From positions 194 to 64,193 of the forward strand of contig NZ_KB904121.1 in the NCBI RefSeq assembly GCF_000379985.1: a DNA stretch of 64,000 nt. Reading direction: 5' to 3'. This document shows, piece by piece, positions 8,788-16,685 of the stretch. Below the pieces are notes generated by a model. It worked only from the letters and a program-made list of their open reading frames with translations, did not search any database and was not told where the DNA came from. Position 1 is the stretch's first letter, and each line of letters begins with the position of its first letter. The translations under genes and the position numbers were made by a program. The stretch is from Streptococcus caballi DSM 19004. Its GTDB lineage: Bacteria; Bacillota; Bacilli; Lactobacillales; Streptococcaceae.

Positions 8788-9315
8788 CTAACAGGTTAAA
8801 TTCAATAAACTCCCTTGATAAAGTATCTGACTAAGTGGATCATTTGAATTATCAAAGTTGGAGCCAGTGATTAATAATTTTCCTCCATTTTCCAAATAAT
8901 CTTTCAAAAAGTTTGATATTCTTTTCTGAATCTTATCTGAGCAATTGTAAAATACGTCAATATCTTCAATAATAACAAGATCAAATACTTCAAAAAGAGC
9001 GTTATTATGAGTTAATTCAAACACAAGACTTACACTTGTTGTATGTTTGACTTTTTTAGACGTTTCAATAAAGTAGCATTCCAGATATTCAATAATATTA
9101 CTTTTCAACTCATTTCTGTCTGAAATCACATAGAGTAATTGGCTGACAAACTTTTTTAAAGGTAGTTCAAAAAAGTGTTGCAATTCTCGATTGATACTAT
9201 CAAAGGGGTTCTGCAACTTAATATCTGAACTCAATTTCCGATAAAGTAAATCAATATATATTTCCAAGACCTCAGTATCTTTGAATGTGACTTGCTCTTT
9301 AATAGTGTTTTTCAT
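8788..9315 (-). CDS. DnaA-like ATPase-fold protein without a P-loop
   Basis: A 175-aa protein preceded by AAAGGAAA. The central part has a Walker B-like DLVIIEDIDVFYNC (about residues 112-125), followed by QKRISNFLKDYLENGGKLLITGS. This corresponds to the helix and sensor 1 strand of the DnaA/Hda ATPase domain. No Walker A is present; the N-terminal 90 residues hold a helical region instead. It therefore probably cannot bind ATP alone and may be a partner of the AAA protein 29 bp upstream or of the second DnaA-like gene. No duplex-DNA-binding domain IV is seen. Function unknown. Confidence 0.55.
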   Translation of the reverse strand: MKNTIKEQVTFKDTEVLEIYIDLLYRKLSSDIKLQNPFDSINRELQHFFELPLKKFVSQLLYVISDRNELKSNIIEYLECYFIETSKKVKHTTSVSLVFELTHNNALFEVFDLVIIEDIDVFYNCSDKIQKRISNFLKDYLENGGKLLITGSNFDNSNDPLSQILYQGSLLNLTC

Positions 9316-9343
9316 TATATTTTCCTTTCAACAATCATTGTTT

Positions 9344-11212
9344 TTAGTATCTACCAAATCCTATTGTTCGATTAAAATTATGAGATTTTAGTTCGAAGTT
9401 TTCCAGAGCCCTCTCAATATCCTCTAGTGTCACTAGACTCAAACTCTCCAAACTTGCCAAATGACTATTCTCCATATTGATAACCCTCTGCGCCTGGCAA
9501 ACAATAATATGGTCAACAAGTTTTCGGACATAGCGAGCATTCCCAAAATGACTGTCGGGTTTTAGCTCTGAAAAGTGATGGTATAGTTTGTTCTTGCAGT
9601 CATCCGTCAAATGATATTGTTTTCTCGAAATCATTAGTTCGAAGATAGCAAAGAGTTCGTCAGAAGAGTAGTCTTCGAATATGATTTCCTGAGATACCCT
9701 AGAAGATAGACCTGGGTTTGTATCGAGAAACTCCTTCATCAAATCCTCGTAGCCCGCAAAAATAACTAAGACTTCATCTCTCCGATTTTCCATCTCCTGA
9801 ATAATTGTCGCAATAGCTTCATGTCCAAAATCTTTTTCGTGCCTAGGAATTAAACTGTAGGCTTCATCAATAAAAAGAACACCACCTTTAGCTTCATCAA
9901 ATACGTTTTTAACTTTGGGAGCAGTACTACCAATATACTCTCCAATTAGATCCGCACGGCCTACTTCCACCAATTTATCTTCTTGAATGATCTTGTTATT
10001 ATACAAAATCTTTGTATAAAGTCTTGCAACTTCTGTCTTTCCTGTACCAGGATTTCCAGAAAAAACAAGATGATGGTTACTAGTTTCGTTGATAACTCCA
10101 TGCTGTTTTCCTAGATAGTTGACTTTATTGAAAGCTATTTGCTGAGACAATAAATTTTTGACTGCTTTCAATCCTATCAATTCTTGCAAAATATCCTCTG
10201 GCTTCTTACTCAGTCCGATCTGACTTTCAGGAGAGATCAAAAAATTTTCTAAATGTATCTCCTTATCCTCAGAAGGATCAAACCCACTTTGGACAGCGAA
10301 CTCGATAATCTCTTGAACAAATTGTCGAATATCTTTTGCGTTGTTTATATCCGACTTTTTTGATTGAGCCCTTCTAAAATCATCATCGTTGACTCGAATC
10401 ATTTTCTTTGCTAGCATCATCCTACCAATAGAAGTTAGCTCATCTTGCTGATAATCTGGGAAAGGAACAATTGAAATCCTATAGGTTGTTTCTGACAGCT
10501 CTTTTTCAATTGACTTCGCCTCTTCAATATTATTGGCCAAAAAAATAGCTAATGTGTGACCCTCATGTTTGCGTAAACTGTCTAAAAATTCGATTTTTGG
10601 CCTTGATCTTGCTGAGAAATAATCATAGACCACAGGAAAATCTTCCGTTGTAATTTTAGGAAGGAAAAACTCTTTACAGTTCGCGACAACTGCTCGCAGA
10701 CCAAATAAAGATTCCAAGAATTGAATGGCGAATTTTCGACCTGAACCTTGTTCACCTGTAAAAATATAAAAATGCCTTTGTTTCTCGTGACTATCTATTT
10801 TATCTTGAAATGATAGATAGGCGACTAGTTCTTTTACTGCATTTTTAAAATCGGTCAAACCAATAATATTATTCAATTCCTCTAACTTTTCAGTGTTAGG
10901 CTTCATCATTGAATACTGTGTATCATTACGACTATTGAGTAAAAATTTGATCAGGTCACCACGATAACTTTTCTCAAGTTTTTTTAAAAAATCCGTTTCC
11001 GTCAACGCCTCAAACTTATCCATATAAACCTTTTTCTCAAAAACACTGCTAAATTTTTCAATCATTTCTCTCCGACTGTAATCATCTTGCGTAATTAGAT
11101 AACATGTTTCGTCTTCCTTGATAAGTAGCCAACGATTTGCTTTCACAAAGTCTTCTGTTTGTTGTTTTAAAAATTCATCAGGATTTTTTAACTCAACCTC
11201 AAAATATTTCAT
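9344..11212 (-). CDS. Two-domain CbxX/SpoVK-type AAA ATPase
   Basis: A 622-aa protein from ATG 11210-11212 (GAGGG upstream). The first AAA domain (about residues 110-300) has a degenerate P-loop, GEQGSGRKF, lacking the GK[ST] lysine-serine pair, and no proper Walker B. The second (about 340-600) is canonical: GNPGTGKT (386-393), GEYIGST, LFIDEAYSL (446-454), sensor 1 VIFAGYEDLM, and an arginine-finger region GLSSRV. The pattern (inactive plus active AAA) matches CbxX/CfxQ/SpoVK proteins, which remodel protein complexes as hexamers. The N-terminal 100 residues are unique. It is the first gene of the operon with the DnaA-like and WYL genes. It lacks ESX/type VII neighbours, so its client is unknown. 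Confidence 0.8.
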   Translation of the reverse strand: MKYFEVELKNPDEFLKQQTEDFVKANRWLLIKEDETCYLITQDDYSRREMIEKFSSVFEKKVYMDKFEALTETDFLKKLEKSYRGDLIKFLLNSRNDTQYSMMKPNTEKLEELNNIIGLTDFKNAVKELVAYLSFQDKIDSHEKQRHFYIFTGEQGSGRKFAIQFLESLFGLRAVVANCKEFFLPKITTEDFPVVYDYFSARSRPKIEFLDSLRKHEGHTLAIFLANNIEEAKSIEKELSETTYRISIVPFPDYQQDELTSIGRMMLAKKMIRVNDDDFRRAQSKKSDINNAKDIRQFVQEIIEFAVQSGFDPSEDKEIHLENFLISPESQIGLSKKPEDILQELIGLKAVKNLLSQQIAFNKVNYLGKQHGVINETSNHHLVFSGNPGTGKTEVARLYTKILYNNKIIQEDKLVEVGRADLIGEYIGSTAPKVKNVFDEAKGGVLFIDEAYSLIPRHEKDFGHEAIATIIQEMENRRDEVLVIFAGYEDLMKEFLDTNPGLSSRVSQEIIFEDYSSDELFAIFELMISRKQYHLTDDCKNKLYHHFSELKPDSHFGNARYVRKLVDHIIVCQAQRVINMENSHLASLESLSLVTLEDIERALENFELKSHNFNRTIGFGRY

Positions 11213-11262
11213 TTTGCATTCCCTCATATCATTTATTGATAATTTAAGTTTACAAAATAGGA

Positions 11263-11279
11263 TGGACATAATTTGTCTA
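11263..11279 (-). promoter_or_regulatory. Palindromic operator upstream of the AAA operon
   Basis: TGGACATAATTTGTCTA is an inverted repeat TGGACA-N5-TGTCTA with one mismatch between arms, about 50 bp upstream of the AAA start. It matches the palindrome at 7778-7794 in half-site, spacer length and AT-rich centre. The -10 of this promoter is not clear to me. It is probably bound by the WYL regulator of the same operon. Confidence 0.5.
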
Positions 11280-11411
11280 CTATTAGAATTTCATAATGAA
11301 ACTTATTAATTGGAATAATTTCTATAAATGAGTACTTATTCCCGAGTAATTTTTATGCAACCATATCAATAGAACACAAACACATTTATAGCTCTCAATA
11401 TTACAATATAA

Positions 11412-11442
11412 AAAGCCCTTGAAACCAATCACATTCAAGGAC
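11412..11442 (-). terminator. Hairpin between native rumA end and AAA operon
   Basis: CCTTGAA (11417-11423) and TTCAAGG (11434-11440) form a stem followed on the minus strand by GCTTTTTATA. It would insulate the AAA operon from readthrough. In the remainder of 11,280-11,660 I see no gene. Confidence 0.5.
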
Positions 11443-11668
11443 TATTTATCGTTAAGTTGTAACAATAAAATTCTAATAAATTCCCTAATTCAAACCCTAC
11501 TTAAGTTTAATTGATTAAATGGTTACGTTTCTATTCCCTCAAACTCTTAGTCTATGGAAATAAACACGTACCCACAGGGTAAATGGAAATAGAATTGGAT
11601 AATTTCTTGCTATCACTTCTACTCACTCCAAAAATTTACTCACTCTAAAACTTCCCCACCACATAACA

Positions 11669-11694
11669 AAAAGCCTTGCAATCAAGGCTTTTCA
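11669..11694 (-). terminator. Native rumA terminator, now separated from the gene by the ICE
   Basis: AAGCCTTG (11671-11678) and CAAGGCTT (11683-11690) form a stem with flanking A and T runs; on the minus strand it ends in TTTTT. It lies about 40 bp after the stop codon of the displaced native rumA 3' end, so it was most likely the original rumA terminator. Confidence 0.65.
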
Positions 11695-11723
11695 CTATCC
11701 CTTTCCTTCAACGGATACTAGAC

Positions 11724-11748
11724 TTTTACGAGCAGAGCAAGACACTCT
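11724..11748 (-). other. Displaced native 3' end of rumA at the distal ICE junction
   Basis: On the minus strand AGAGTGTCTTGCTCTGCTCG is followed by TAA. Joined to the rumA codons GTTG at the other junction it reads V-E-S-V-L-L-C-S-stop in frame. This reconstructs the pre-insertion rumA end (about 449 aa) and defines this edge of the ICE. Confidence 0.7.
11746..11748. repeat. ICE attachment site, recombinase-side junction
   Basis: TCT (AGA in gene direction) is the only identity shared with the rumA junction at 48068-48070. Large serine recombinases cross over at a 2-bp core, so GA or AG within this triplet is expected. The recombinase gene ends 80 bp away, as is usual for these elements. 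Confidence 0.65.
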
Positions 11749-11827
11749 GCGGTTCGCTGTTCCCAACCGTTGTGTCACCTTCGTTCCTTACTCTTGGACA
11801 GCTATCGCATGGGCAGAACATCTGCTT

Positions 11828-13519
11828 TTACTTCGATGATAAATCATCTCGTACAAGCAGTGATACTGCCTCAACTTGTTCATCATTGTCCAAACCTATA
11901 TTTAAATCTTCATCGATGATAGGAAGTTTAAAAGTAATTGATTTTAGCCATTGTCCATTCGGTTGCTTTTCTTCGTAAATTTGAATTTCAGAAATCAAAG
12001 CTGTAATTAACTGTCTACGCTCCACATCATTCATTACCTTGTAGAGTTTATCAAAATAGATCAGAACTTTATATATATTATCTCCTGTAAGTTTTTCAGC
12101 TTCAATAGTTTGTTTTTTTGCTTTCGCATCAATTAAGAATGATTCTAATTCTTCAATTTTATCGTACATACGATAAAGTCTATCGTCTAAGTCCTGTTTT
12201 CTTCGTTTGTAGTGCTTATCATCAGCATCTAAATTATCTATTTCCTCAATTAGCTTAAACTTTGTGGAATGACTTTTCCGCAGTTCTTTTTGATAATTAT
12301 CTATTTCCTTTTCTATTTCAGAGGTATCCACTTTCATATTGATTTTTTCTTGCATCATAGAAGCAAATTTGGGATTGCTTACTATCTTTATAATTACCTC
12401 AGCAACTGCATCATCTAACAATTCCTCTCTAATTTGCTTACTGAAAGTACACTTATGACCTCTCATCATCTGCCTATGTTTACAGCCATAGTAATAAAAA
12501 TCTTTATACTTTGTACCATCTTTCCTTTTCTTGATACACTTGTTGCCAAACATTCCCACTCCACATACCGGGCATTTTACAATTCCTGAAAGTAAGTGTG
12601 TACGTATATCTTTTCCTTTATTCACATGCTCATATTTCTTTGCTTGAGATTTTAGCTTAACCTGAGCAGCCTGCCATAACTCATCAGAAATTATAGCTTC
12701 ATGAATTCCTTCAGCTATTAAATATTCATCTTGTTCTACTTGTTTATATTCATTTCTTGTACCATGAACTTTTTCTAAAGTTCTTCTTCCAAAAGCTATC
12801 TTCCCGTTATATACAGGATTCTTTAATATCTTTCTTATAAGACCTGCATCGAACAATGGATTTTTTCCATTCTGTCTTGGAATTTTTCTTATTCCATGAT
12901 TTTCTAAGTATTTTGAAAGTCCATTAGCTCCAATGGTTGTATTAACATATTGATCAAAAATAGTTCTTATTGCGACAGCTTCTTCTTCATTGATAAACAG
13001 TTTACCATCGACAAGCTGATACCCATAAGGAGCAAAACCTCCATTCCATTTCCCTTCTCTTGCCTTTTGAATACGCCCTTCCATTGTTTGAACACGAATA
13101 TTTTCTCTTTCAATTTCAGCCACAGCTGATAAAACAGAAATCATCAATTTACCTGCATCTTTGGATGAATCAATCCCATCCTCAACGCAAATCAAATTGA
13201 CTCCAAAATCTTGCATTGTTTGTAATGTTGATAAAACATCCGCAGCATTTCTTGCAAATCTTGATAGCTTAAACACAAGAACAAAAGATACTCCATCTTT
13301 GCCAGATTTTATATCTTCCATCATTCGATTAAACTGTATCCTTCCCTCAATAGATTTTCCAGACTTACCTGCGTCTTCATACTCACCAACAATTTCATAG
13401 TCATTATAAAGGGCAAAAGCCTTCATTCTTGATTTTTGTGCCTCTAAAGAATAACCATCTATCTGTATTGATGTAGATACTCTTGTGTAGAGGTATACTT
13501 TTATTTTCTCTTTTGACAT
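11828..13519 (-). CDS. Large serine recombinase (ICE integrase)
   Basis: A 563-aa site-specific recombinase. The resolvase domain starts with YLYTRVSTSIQIDGYSLEAQ, in which Ser15 is the likely nucleophile and Arg13 is conserved; LVFKLSRFARNAAD adds the usual catalytic arginines. A Recombinase domain follows (WNGGFAPYGYQLVDGKL), then a zinc ribbon (CPVCGVGMF ... CKHRQMMRGHKC) and a long coiled coil (about 370-460). It integrates and excises the ICE at rumA. It ends 80 bp from the attachment site and reads toward it, so in the circular form it lies directly upstream of the conjugation operon. Confidence 0.93.
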   Translation of the reverse strand: MSKEKIKVYLYTRVSTSIQIDGYSLEAQKSRMKAFALYNDYEIVGEYEDAGKSGKSIEGRIQFNRMMEDIKSGKDGVSFVLVFKLSRFARNAADVLSTLQTMQDFGVNLICVEDGIDSSKDAGKLMISVLSAVAEIERENIRVQTMEGRIQKAREGKWNGGFAPYGYQLVDGKLFINEEEAVAIRTIFDQYVNTTIGANGLSKYLENHGIRKIPRQNGKNPLFDAGLIRKILKNPVYNGKIAFGRRTLEKVHGTRNEYKQVEQDEYLIAEGIHEAIISDELWQAAQVKLKSQAKKYEHVNKGKDIRTHLLSGIVKCPVCGVGMFGNKCIKKRKDGTKYKDFYYYGCKHRQMMRGHKCTFSKQIREELLDDAVAEVIIKIVSNPKFASMMQEKINMKVDTSEIEKEIDNYQKELRKSHSTKFKLIEEIDNLDADDKHYKRRKQDLDDRLYRMYDKIEELESFLIDAKAKKQTIEAEKLTGDNIYKVLIYFDKLYKVMNDVERRQLITALISEIQIYEEKQPNGQWLKSITFKLPIIDEDLNIGLDNDEQVEAVSLLVRDDLSSK

Positions 13520-13603
13520 AGCATTAACCTCAATATATTTCTCTATATCTTTTTCATACTTCCAAAAAGTTTGGACTTATATCTCAAGTATATTATAGCA
13601 CTT

Positions 13604-13771
13604 TTATTTCATTTTCTCAATCTGTGTTTTTACCATGTCAAAGATATTTTCATTTTCACTGTTATTATTTACTGGCATTGGATCTGGTAGATTATCCAAA
13701 TCTAAAACACCAGCATACTTTGTAATAAGATTTGCTATCAAATCAGCCAATCCATTCCAGTCATTGTCCAC
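13604..13771 (-). CDS. Small acidic ICE protein, unknown
   Basis: A 55-aa protein beginning at GTG 13769-13771, chosen because GGGAGGTG precedes it; an in-frame ATG at 13804 has no ribosome site. It reads VDNDWNGLADLIANLITKYA then LDLDNLPDPMPVNNNSENEN. It lies just upstream of the recombinase on the same strand and may help control excision. I do not recognise a family. Confidence 0.5.
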   Translation of the reverse strand: MDNDWNGLADLIANLITKYAGVLDLDNLPDPMPVNNNSENENIFDMVKTQIEKMK

Positions 13772-13804
13772 CCGTACACCTCCCTCTAATTCCTCTATAA
13801 TCAA

Positions 13805-14259
13805 TATATAATTTTCTCATCTAACCAAGTTTAATGACATTGACGGGTGCTTAGGATCAGCAACATTGGAATCTCACCACCGCCCCTGTTAAGATGAGCC
13901 GGCTTTCACTAAAGAAGTATCATTATCATTACTTAGGTCATCACTTGCAAAGTTATCCTCGCTCTTTGCTTTAAGAAAATTTATTTATCGCTCGTTTCCT
14001 TATATCCTTGTCTTTGACAGTATTCATTTAAACCGAATTTCTTCAGCAGGAAAGTTATGGCGTAAAATTTCTTTCGCTCACTAAGTAATTAAAAGTCCCG
14101 TCATGGTCTATTCAGTTGTCAAAGAACAATTATTTGAAAGGGATTTTCTTTACATCTTCCTGTTTGCCATAAATAGGCTATATCTCTTATAAAAGTAAAG
14201 GAGATCAAACTCCCCTTCACTTTATATAAGGAAAGTTTGACCCCTTTGGTTACCGAAGT
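13805..14259. other. Intergenic stretch without a convincing gene
   Basis: About 450 bp between the small acidic protein and the sigma-like gene. Only short interrupted minus-strand frames are visible, one ending LKKFGLNEYCQRQGYKETSD, without a ribosome site. A GC-poor imperfect hairpin near 14192-14216 (GTAAAGGAG/CTCCCCTTCAC) could terminate the sigma-like transcript. Confidence 0.4.
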
Positions 14260-14670
14260 TTATAGATCCTCAATAAACTTTTTCAGTTTCTCAAGGATTT
14301 TATTTCTTCTCTTGATTAAAGCCGGATGTGTAATACTTTTTAATCTTGCTACTGAACGAAGCGTTTCGTCATTAAAGTACAAACGCTCTATGATGTCTCT
14401 TTCTTCATCGTTCAGCTTTGATATAGCATATCTCAATGATTCAATCATCATTTGTGTTTCCACAATCTTTGCTACATCAACATTTTCATCTATGATGTTA
14501 TCAACATAATGTCCATCATGATCTAATGACGAAAAAAAGAGCAAGTGGTTTTTTCTGTCCACCTGCTCCAAATACTTTTCGTGTTCTTTTTCTCGCCAGT
14601 AGACTTTATAAATATCTTCACTGACTTTCACCTTTTGTCCGCTGACATAAAGGTAATACTCTTTTGCCAT
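14260..14670 (-). CDS. Sigma-70 region 4-like ICE regulator
   Basis: A 136-aa protein with a good GGAGG site. The C-terminal half has the sigma-70 region 4 helix-turn-helix pattern: LNDEERDIIERLYFNDETLR, then SVARLKSITHPALIKRRNKI. Equivalent small sigma-like proteins occur in Tn916/Tn1549 elements next to the recombinase and are thought to influence excision or transfer transcription. It is preceded by a leader ORF and two tandem hairpins (14,700-14,862), so its expression is probably attenuated. Confidence 0.75.
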   Translation of the reverse strand: MAKEYYLYVSGQKVKVSEDIYKVYWREKEHEKYLEQVDRKNHLLFFSSLDHDGHYVDNIIDENVDVAKIVETQMMIESLRYAISKLNDEERDIIERLYFNDETLRSVARLKSITHPALIKRRNKILEKLKKFIEDL

Positions 14671-14698
14671 AAAGTTTCCTCCATTTCTTTTTTGTCTG

Positions 14699-14757
14699 TT
14701 TGTTTTTCAGACAAAAAAGGAGGACTTCGGCATTTGAACATACCGAGTCCTCCGTAA
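14699..14757 (-). promoter_or_regulatory. Tandem hairpins in the leader of the sigma-like gene
   Basis: On the minus strand a strong stem (GGAGGACTCGG paired with CCGAAGTCCTCC, plus strand 14,726-14,754) is followed by TTTTTTG, a classical terminator. Its T-run is at the same time the 5' arm of a second stem, TTTTTTGTCTG pairing with CAGACAAAAAA, just before the GGAGG of the sigma-like gene. The two structures compete, as in attenuators. Confidence 0.55.
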
Positions 14758-14784
14758 TGGAAGAAAAATACTAAATTATCATGA

Positions 14785-14862
14785 TTAAATAATGAAAAAA
14801 AGGTTGTAAAAAAGGGACATTATTATATTTGTATCGTATATGTTAAAAATTAACACTTTCAT
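14785..14862 (-). CDS. Candidate 25-aa leader peptide
   Basis: ATG at 14860-14862 has a very strong AAGGAGG site. The short frame reads MKVLIFNIYDTNIIMSLFYN, then LFFII and stop. It ends about 30 bp before the terminator hairpin in front of the sigma-like gene. A translated short ORF followed by a terminator is the layout of a translation-coupled attenuator. The sequence has no known family, so function is inferred from position only. Confidence 0.4.
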   Translation of the reverse strand: MKVLIFNIYDTNIIMSLFYNLFFII

Positions 14863-14911
14863 TAATAAATCCCTCCTTAATTATAATTTTATAAATATTT
14901 CACCCCCTTAG

Positions 14912-15808
14912 TCAGATTAAGTCAAAAAAACTAAGCTGCTTTGAGATGCCCTTTCCCTCAAATAGTCCCAAATAGTTAAATATTGCTTCATTATCATGAA
15001 CGATACCGTTCCGTTCACAGAATTCATGAAACAAACCCATTAGTTTTTTATCGTTTCCACTGTTTGCTACATAATTGTTTCCGTATTCTCTGATGTAGCG
15101 TTCTTTCAGCTTTGGAAACTTTTTATCTAACTGCGAATAAAAATATTCTCTATTTCCCTCTCTGAGTGTAACTCCCATACCAAAGCATACTATTCCAAAC
15201 ACTTTTGCTTCTTTGCAGTAGTTTAAAATCCCAAGAATATTTTCTTCCGTATCGTTAATAAACGGCAGTATCGGAGTTAGCCAAACCACTGTTGGTATTC
15301 CTTCATCACGCAATATTTTTAATGCTTCAACCCTTTCTTTCGTTGTTGAAACATTAGGCTCTATCTTTTTACAAAGTTCTTCATCATAAGTTGTTAATGT
15401 CATTTGAATAACGCATTTTGCTTTTGAATTTATTTCTTCAAATAAATCTAAATCCCTTAAAACATTAGCTGACTTTGTTATAAGCGTTACACCGAAGCCA
15501 TATTTATTTATTATCTCAAGTGCCTGTCTTGTATAATTTAGTCCAAGTTCCTCTTCAATGTATGGATCAGTCATAGAACCTAAACCAATCATACATTTTT
15601 TCCGCTTTCGTTTTAGGTTCTCTTCCAAAAGACTGATTCCATTTTCCTTTACTTCTACATCTTCAAATTTATGGTTCATCCGGTAGCAGTTGCTTCTTGA
15701 GTCGCAATAAATACAACCGTGAGTGCAGCCTCTGAACAAATTCATTCCATTTTTTGAAGATAATATTCCTTTTACCTTTGTAAAATGCACTTTACTATCC
15801 TGTTCCAA
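14912..15808 (-). CDS. Radical SAM protein, SplB-like
   Basis: A 298-aa radical SAM enzyme with the iron-sulfur motif CTHGCIYC at about residues 28-35 (C-x3-C-x2-C), followed by SRSNCY. Later blocks (GLGSMTDPYIEEEL, GFGVTLITKSANVLRDLDL, PTVVWLTPILPFIND) match the SplB-like/'SPL family radical SAM' group found widely in mobile elements. Those proteins are not proven spore photoproduct lyases, and the substrate here is unknown. It starts one base after the ClbS/DfsB gene ends, so it is co-transcribed with it. Repair or detoxification is a reasonable inference. Confidence 0.8.
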   Translation of the reverse strand: MEQDSKVHFTKVKGILSSKNGMNLFRGCTHGCIYCDSRSNCYRMNHKFEDVEVKENGISLLEENLKRKRKKCMIGLGSMTDPYIEEELGLNYTRQALEIINKYGFGVTLITKSANVLRDLDLFEEINSKAKCVIQMTLTTYDEELCKKIEPNVSTTKERVEALKILRDEGIPTVVWLTPILPFINDTEENILGILNYCKEAKVFGIVCFGMGVTLREGNREYFYSQLDKKFPKLKERYIREYGNNYVANSGNDKKLMGLFHEFCERNGIVHDNEAIFNYLGLFEGKGISKQLSFFDLI

Positions 15809-16351
15809 TTATTTTGATTTGCATTTTTTCTGATGGGCTTTTAATTTTTTCATTGCCCAATCATAATGGCTTGCAGTGGTACTTACAAAATAGGAACCCA
15901 GTGTACTCCCCCCTGTCCACTTGTAGACGCCTTTGGAAAACAATTCTTCACTTGTAAATTTTTCAGCCAACTCTAAAACATCTCTATGGGATTTATGAAA
16001 CATTTTAGTTGCGTCTTCAAGAGAAGTATTTTGATGTTTCTTCCAAAATTCTACATTCATATCTCCATAAGTTTTCCAATTGTACGGCTCAGGCAAAAAC
16101 GGTTTTTCTTCTCCCTTTTGATTGGAATGTACCCAATTCAAAATAAGCTGATGCCACTCATAGAGATGGATTAAAACATCTCTTAGATTCTTATCTCTTT
16201 TCCAGTGGGCTTCTTTTTTCTTTTCATCTTTTGAAAAGTCAAATGGTGTATTTAACTCTTCCTCAGTCATCTTTGAGATAAATAAATTTAACTTTTCATA
16301 GTTTTCCTTAGCAGCAATCATTAAATCATTTTTTGTCGTTGGTCTTGGCAT
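15809..16351 (-). CDS. ClbS/DfsB family four-helix bundle protein
   Basis: A 180-aa protein of the ClbS/DfsB (DUF1706) family. It begins MPRPTTKNDLMIAAKENYEK, typical for the family, and has the HLYEWHQLILNW block near residue 75 and a C-terminal SHYDWAMKKLKAHQK. ClbS itself protects colibactin producers by opening the cyclopropane warhead; most family members have no known substrate. It lies between the zinc-ribbon gene (6 bp gap) and the radical SAM gene in one operon controlled by a WYL regulator. A role in resistance to a reactive compound is inferred, not shown. Confidence 0.85.
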   Translation of the reverse strand: MPRPTTKNDLMIAAKENYEKLNLFISKMTEEELNTPFDFSKDEKKKEAHWKRDKNLRDVLIHLYEWHQLILNWVHSNQKGEEKPFLPEPYNWKTYGDMNVEFWKKHQNTSLEDATKMFHKSHRDVLELAEKFTSEELFSKGVYKWTGGSTLGSYFVSTTASHYDWAMKKLKAHQKKCKSK

Positions 16352-16357
16352 AATTTT

Positions 16358-16621
16358 TTACTCCTTCCATCTCTTTAGAGTTGGGAAAAACTCCATCATC
16401 ATTTTTCTTGCACTATCTTCATTCATATCTTTATTGGCTTCGACTACATGAGGAACGCATATCTCAATCATTTCTTCCATTGTTCCCTTAAAAGTAAATT
16501 CGCCTTTCTCAAAGCAATACTTACAATAATCTTCATTTACGCTTCCATCTGAATTTGTACCATAAAGCTCTGTTCCCTCTCCCATAGGCATGCCACAACA
16601 TTGACAATATTTCGTATCCAT
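16358..16621 (-). CDS. Small putative zinc-ribbon protein
   Basis: An 87-aa protein with AAGGAGG upstream. Two cysteine clusters, YCQCCGMPM (residues 5-13) and YCKYCFEKGEF, make a zinc ribbon; the middle reads GTNSDGSVNEDYC. The family is usually annotated as 'putative zinc ribbon domain' and often accompanies WYL/YafY-type regulators. It is the first gene of the three-gene cargo operon. Its promoter has a perfect TGACA-N5-TGTCA palindrome. Confidence 0.75.
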   Translation of the reverse strand: MDTKYCQCCGMPMGEGTELYGTNSDGSVNEDYCKYCFEKGEFTFKGTMEEMIEICVPHVVEANKDMNEDSARKMMMEFFPTLKRWKE

Positions 16622-16652
16622 TTTTTATTCCTCCTTATCTTTATTTAAGATA

Positions 16653-16685
16653 ATTATATCTCACCATACTTGACACCATCTGTCA
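16653..16685 (-). promoter_or_regulatory. Promoter and WYL operator of the cargo operon
   Basis: TGACACCATCTGTCA (16671-16685) is a perfect TGACA-N5-TGTCA inverted repeat, 12 bp upstream of a TATAAT -10 (16653-16658, minus strand). The -35 is poor, so an activator is possible. A near copy sits at the same distance from the -10 of the adjacent WYL gene. Confidence 0.6.

Noticed and set aside
8788..9315. Chromosomal DnaA or Hda replication gene
   Set aside because: It has no Walker A and no duplex-DNA-binding domain, and no dnaN or origin boxes are nearby.
9344..11212. EccA of a type VII secretion system
   Set aside because: The AAA family fits, but no EssC/EccC ATPase, WXG100 protein or membrane components are present nearby.
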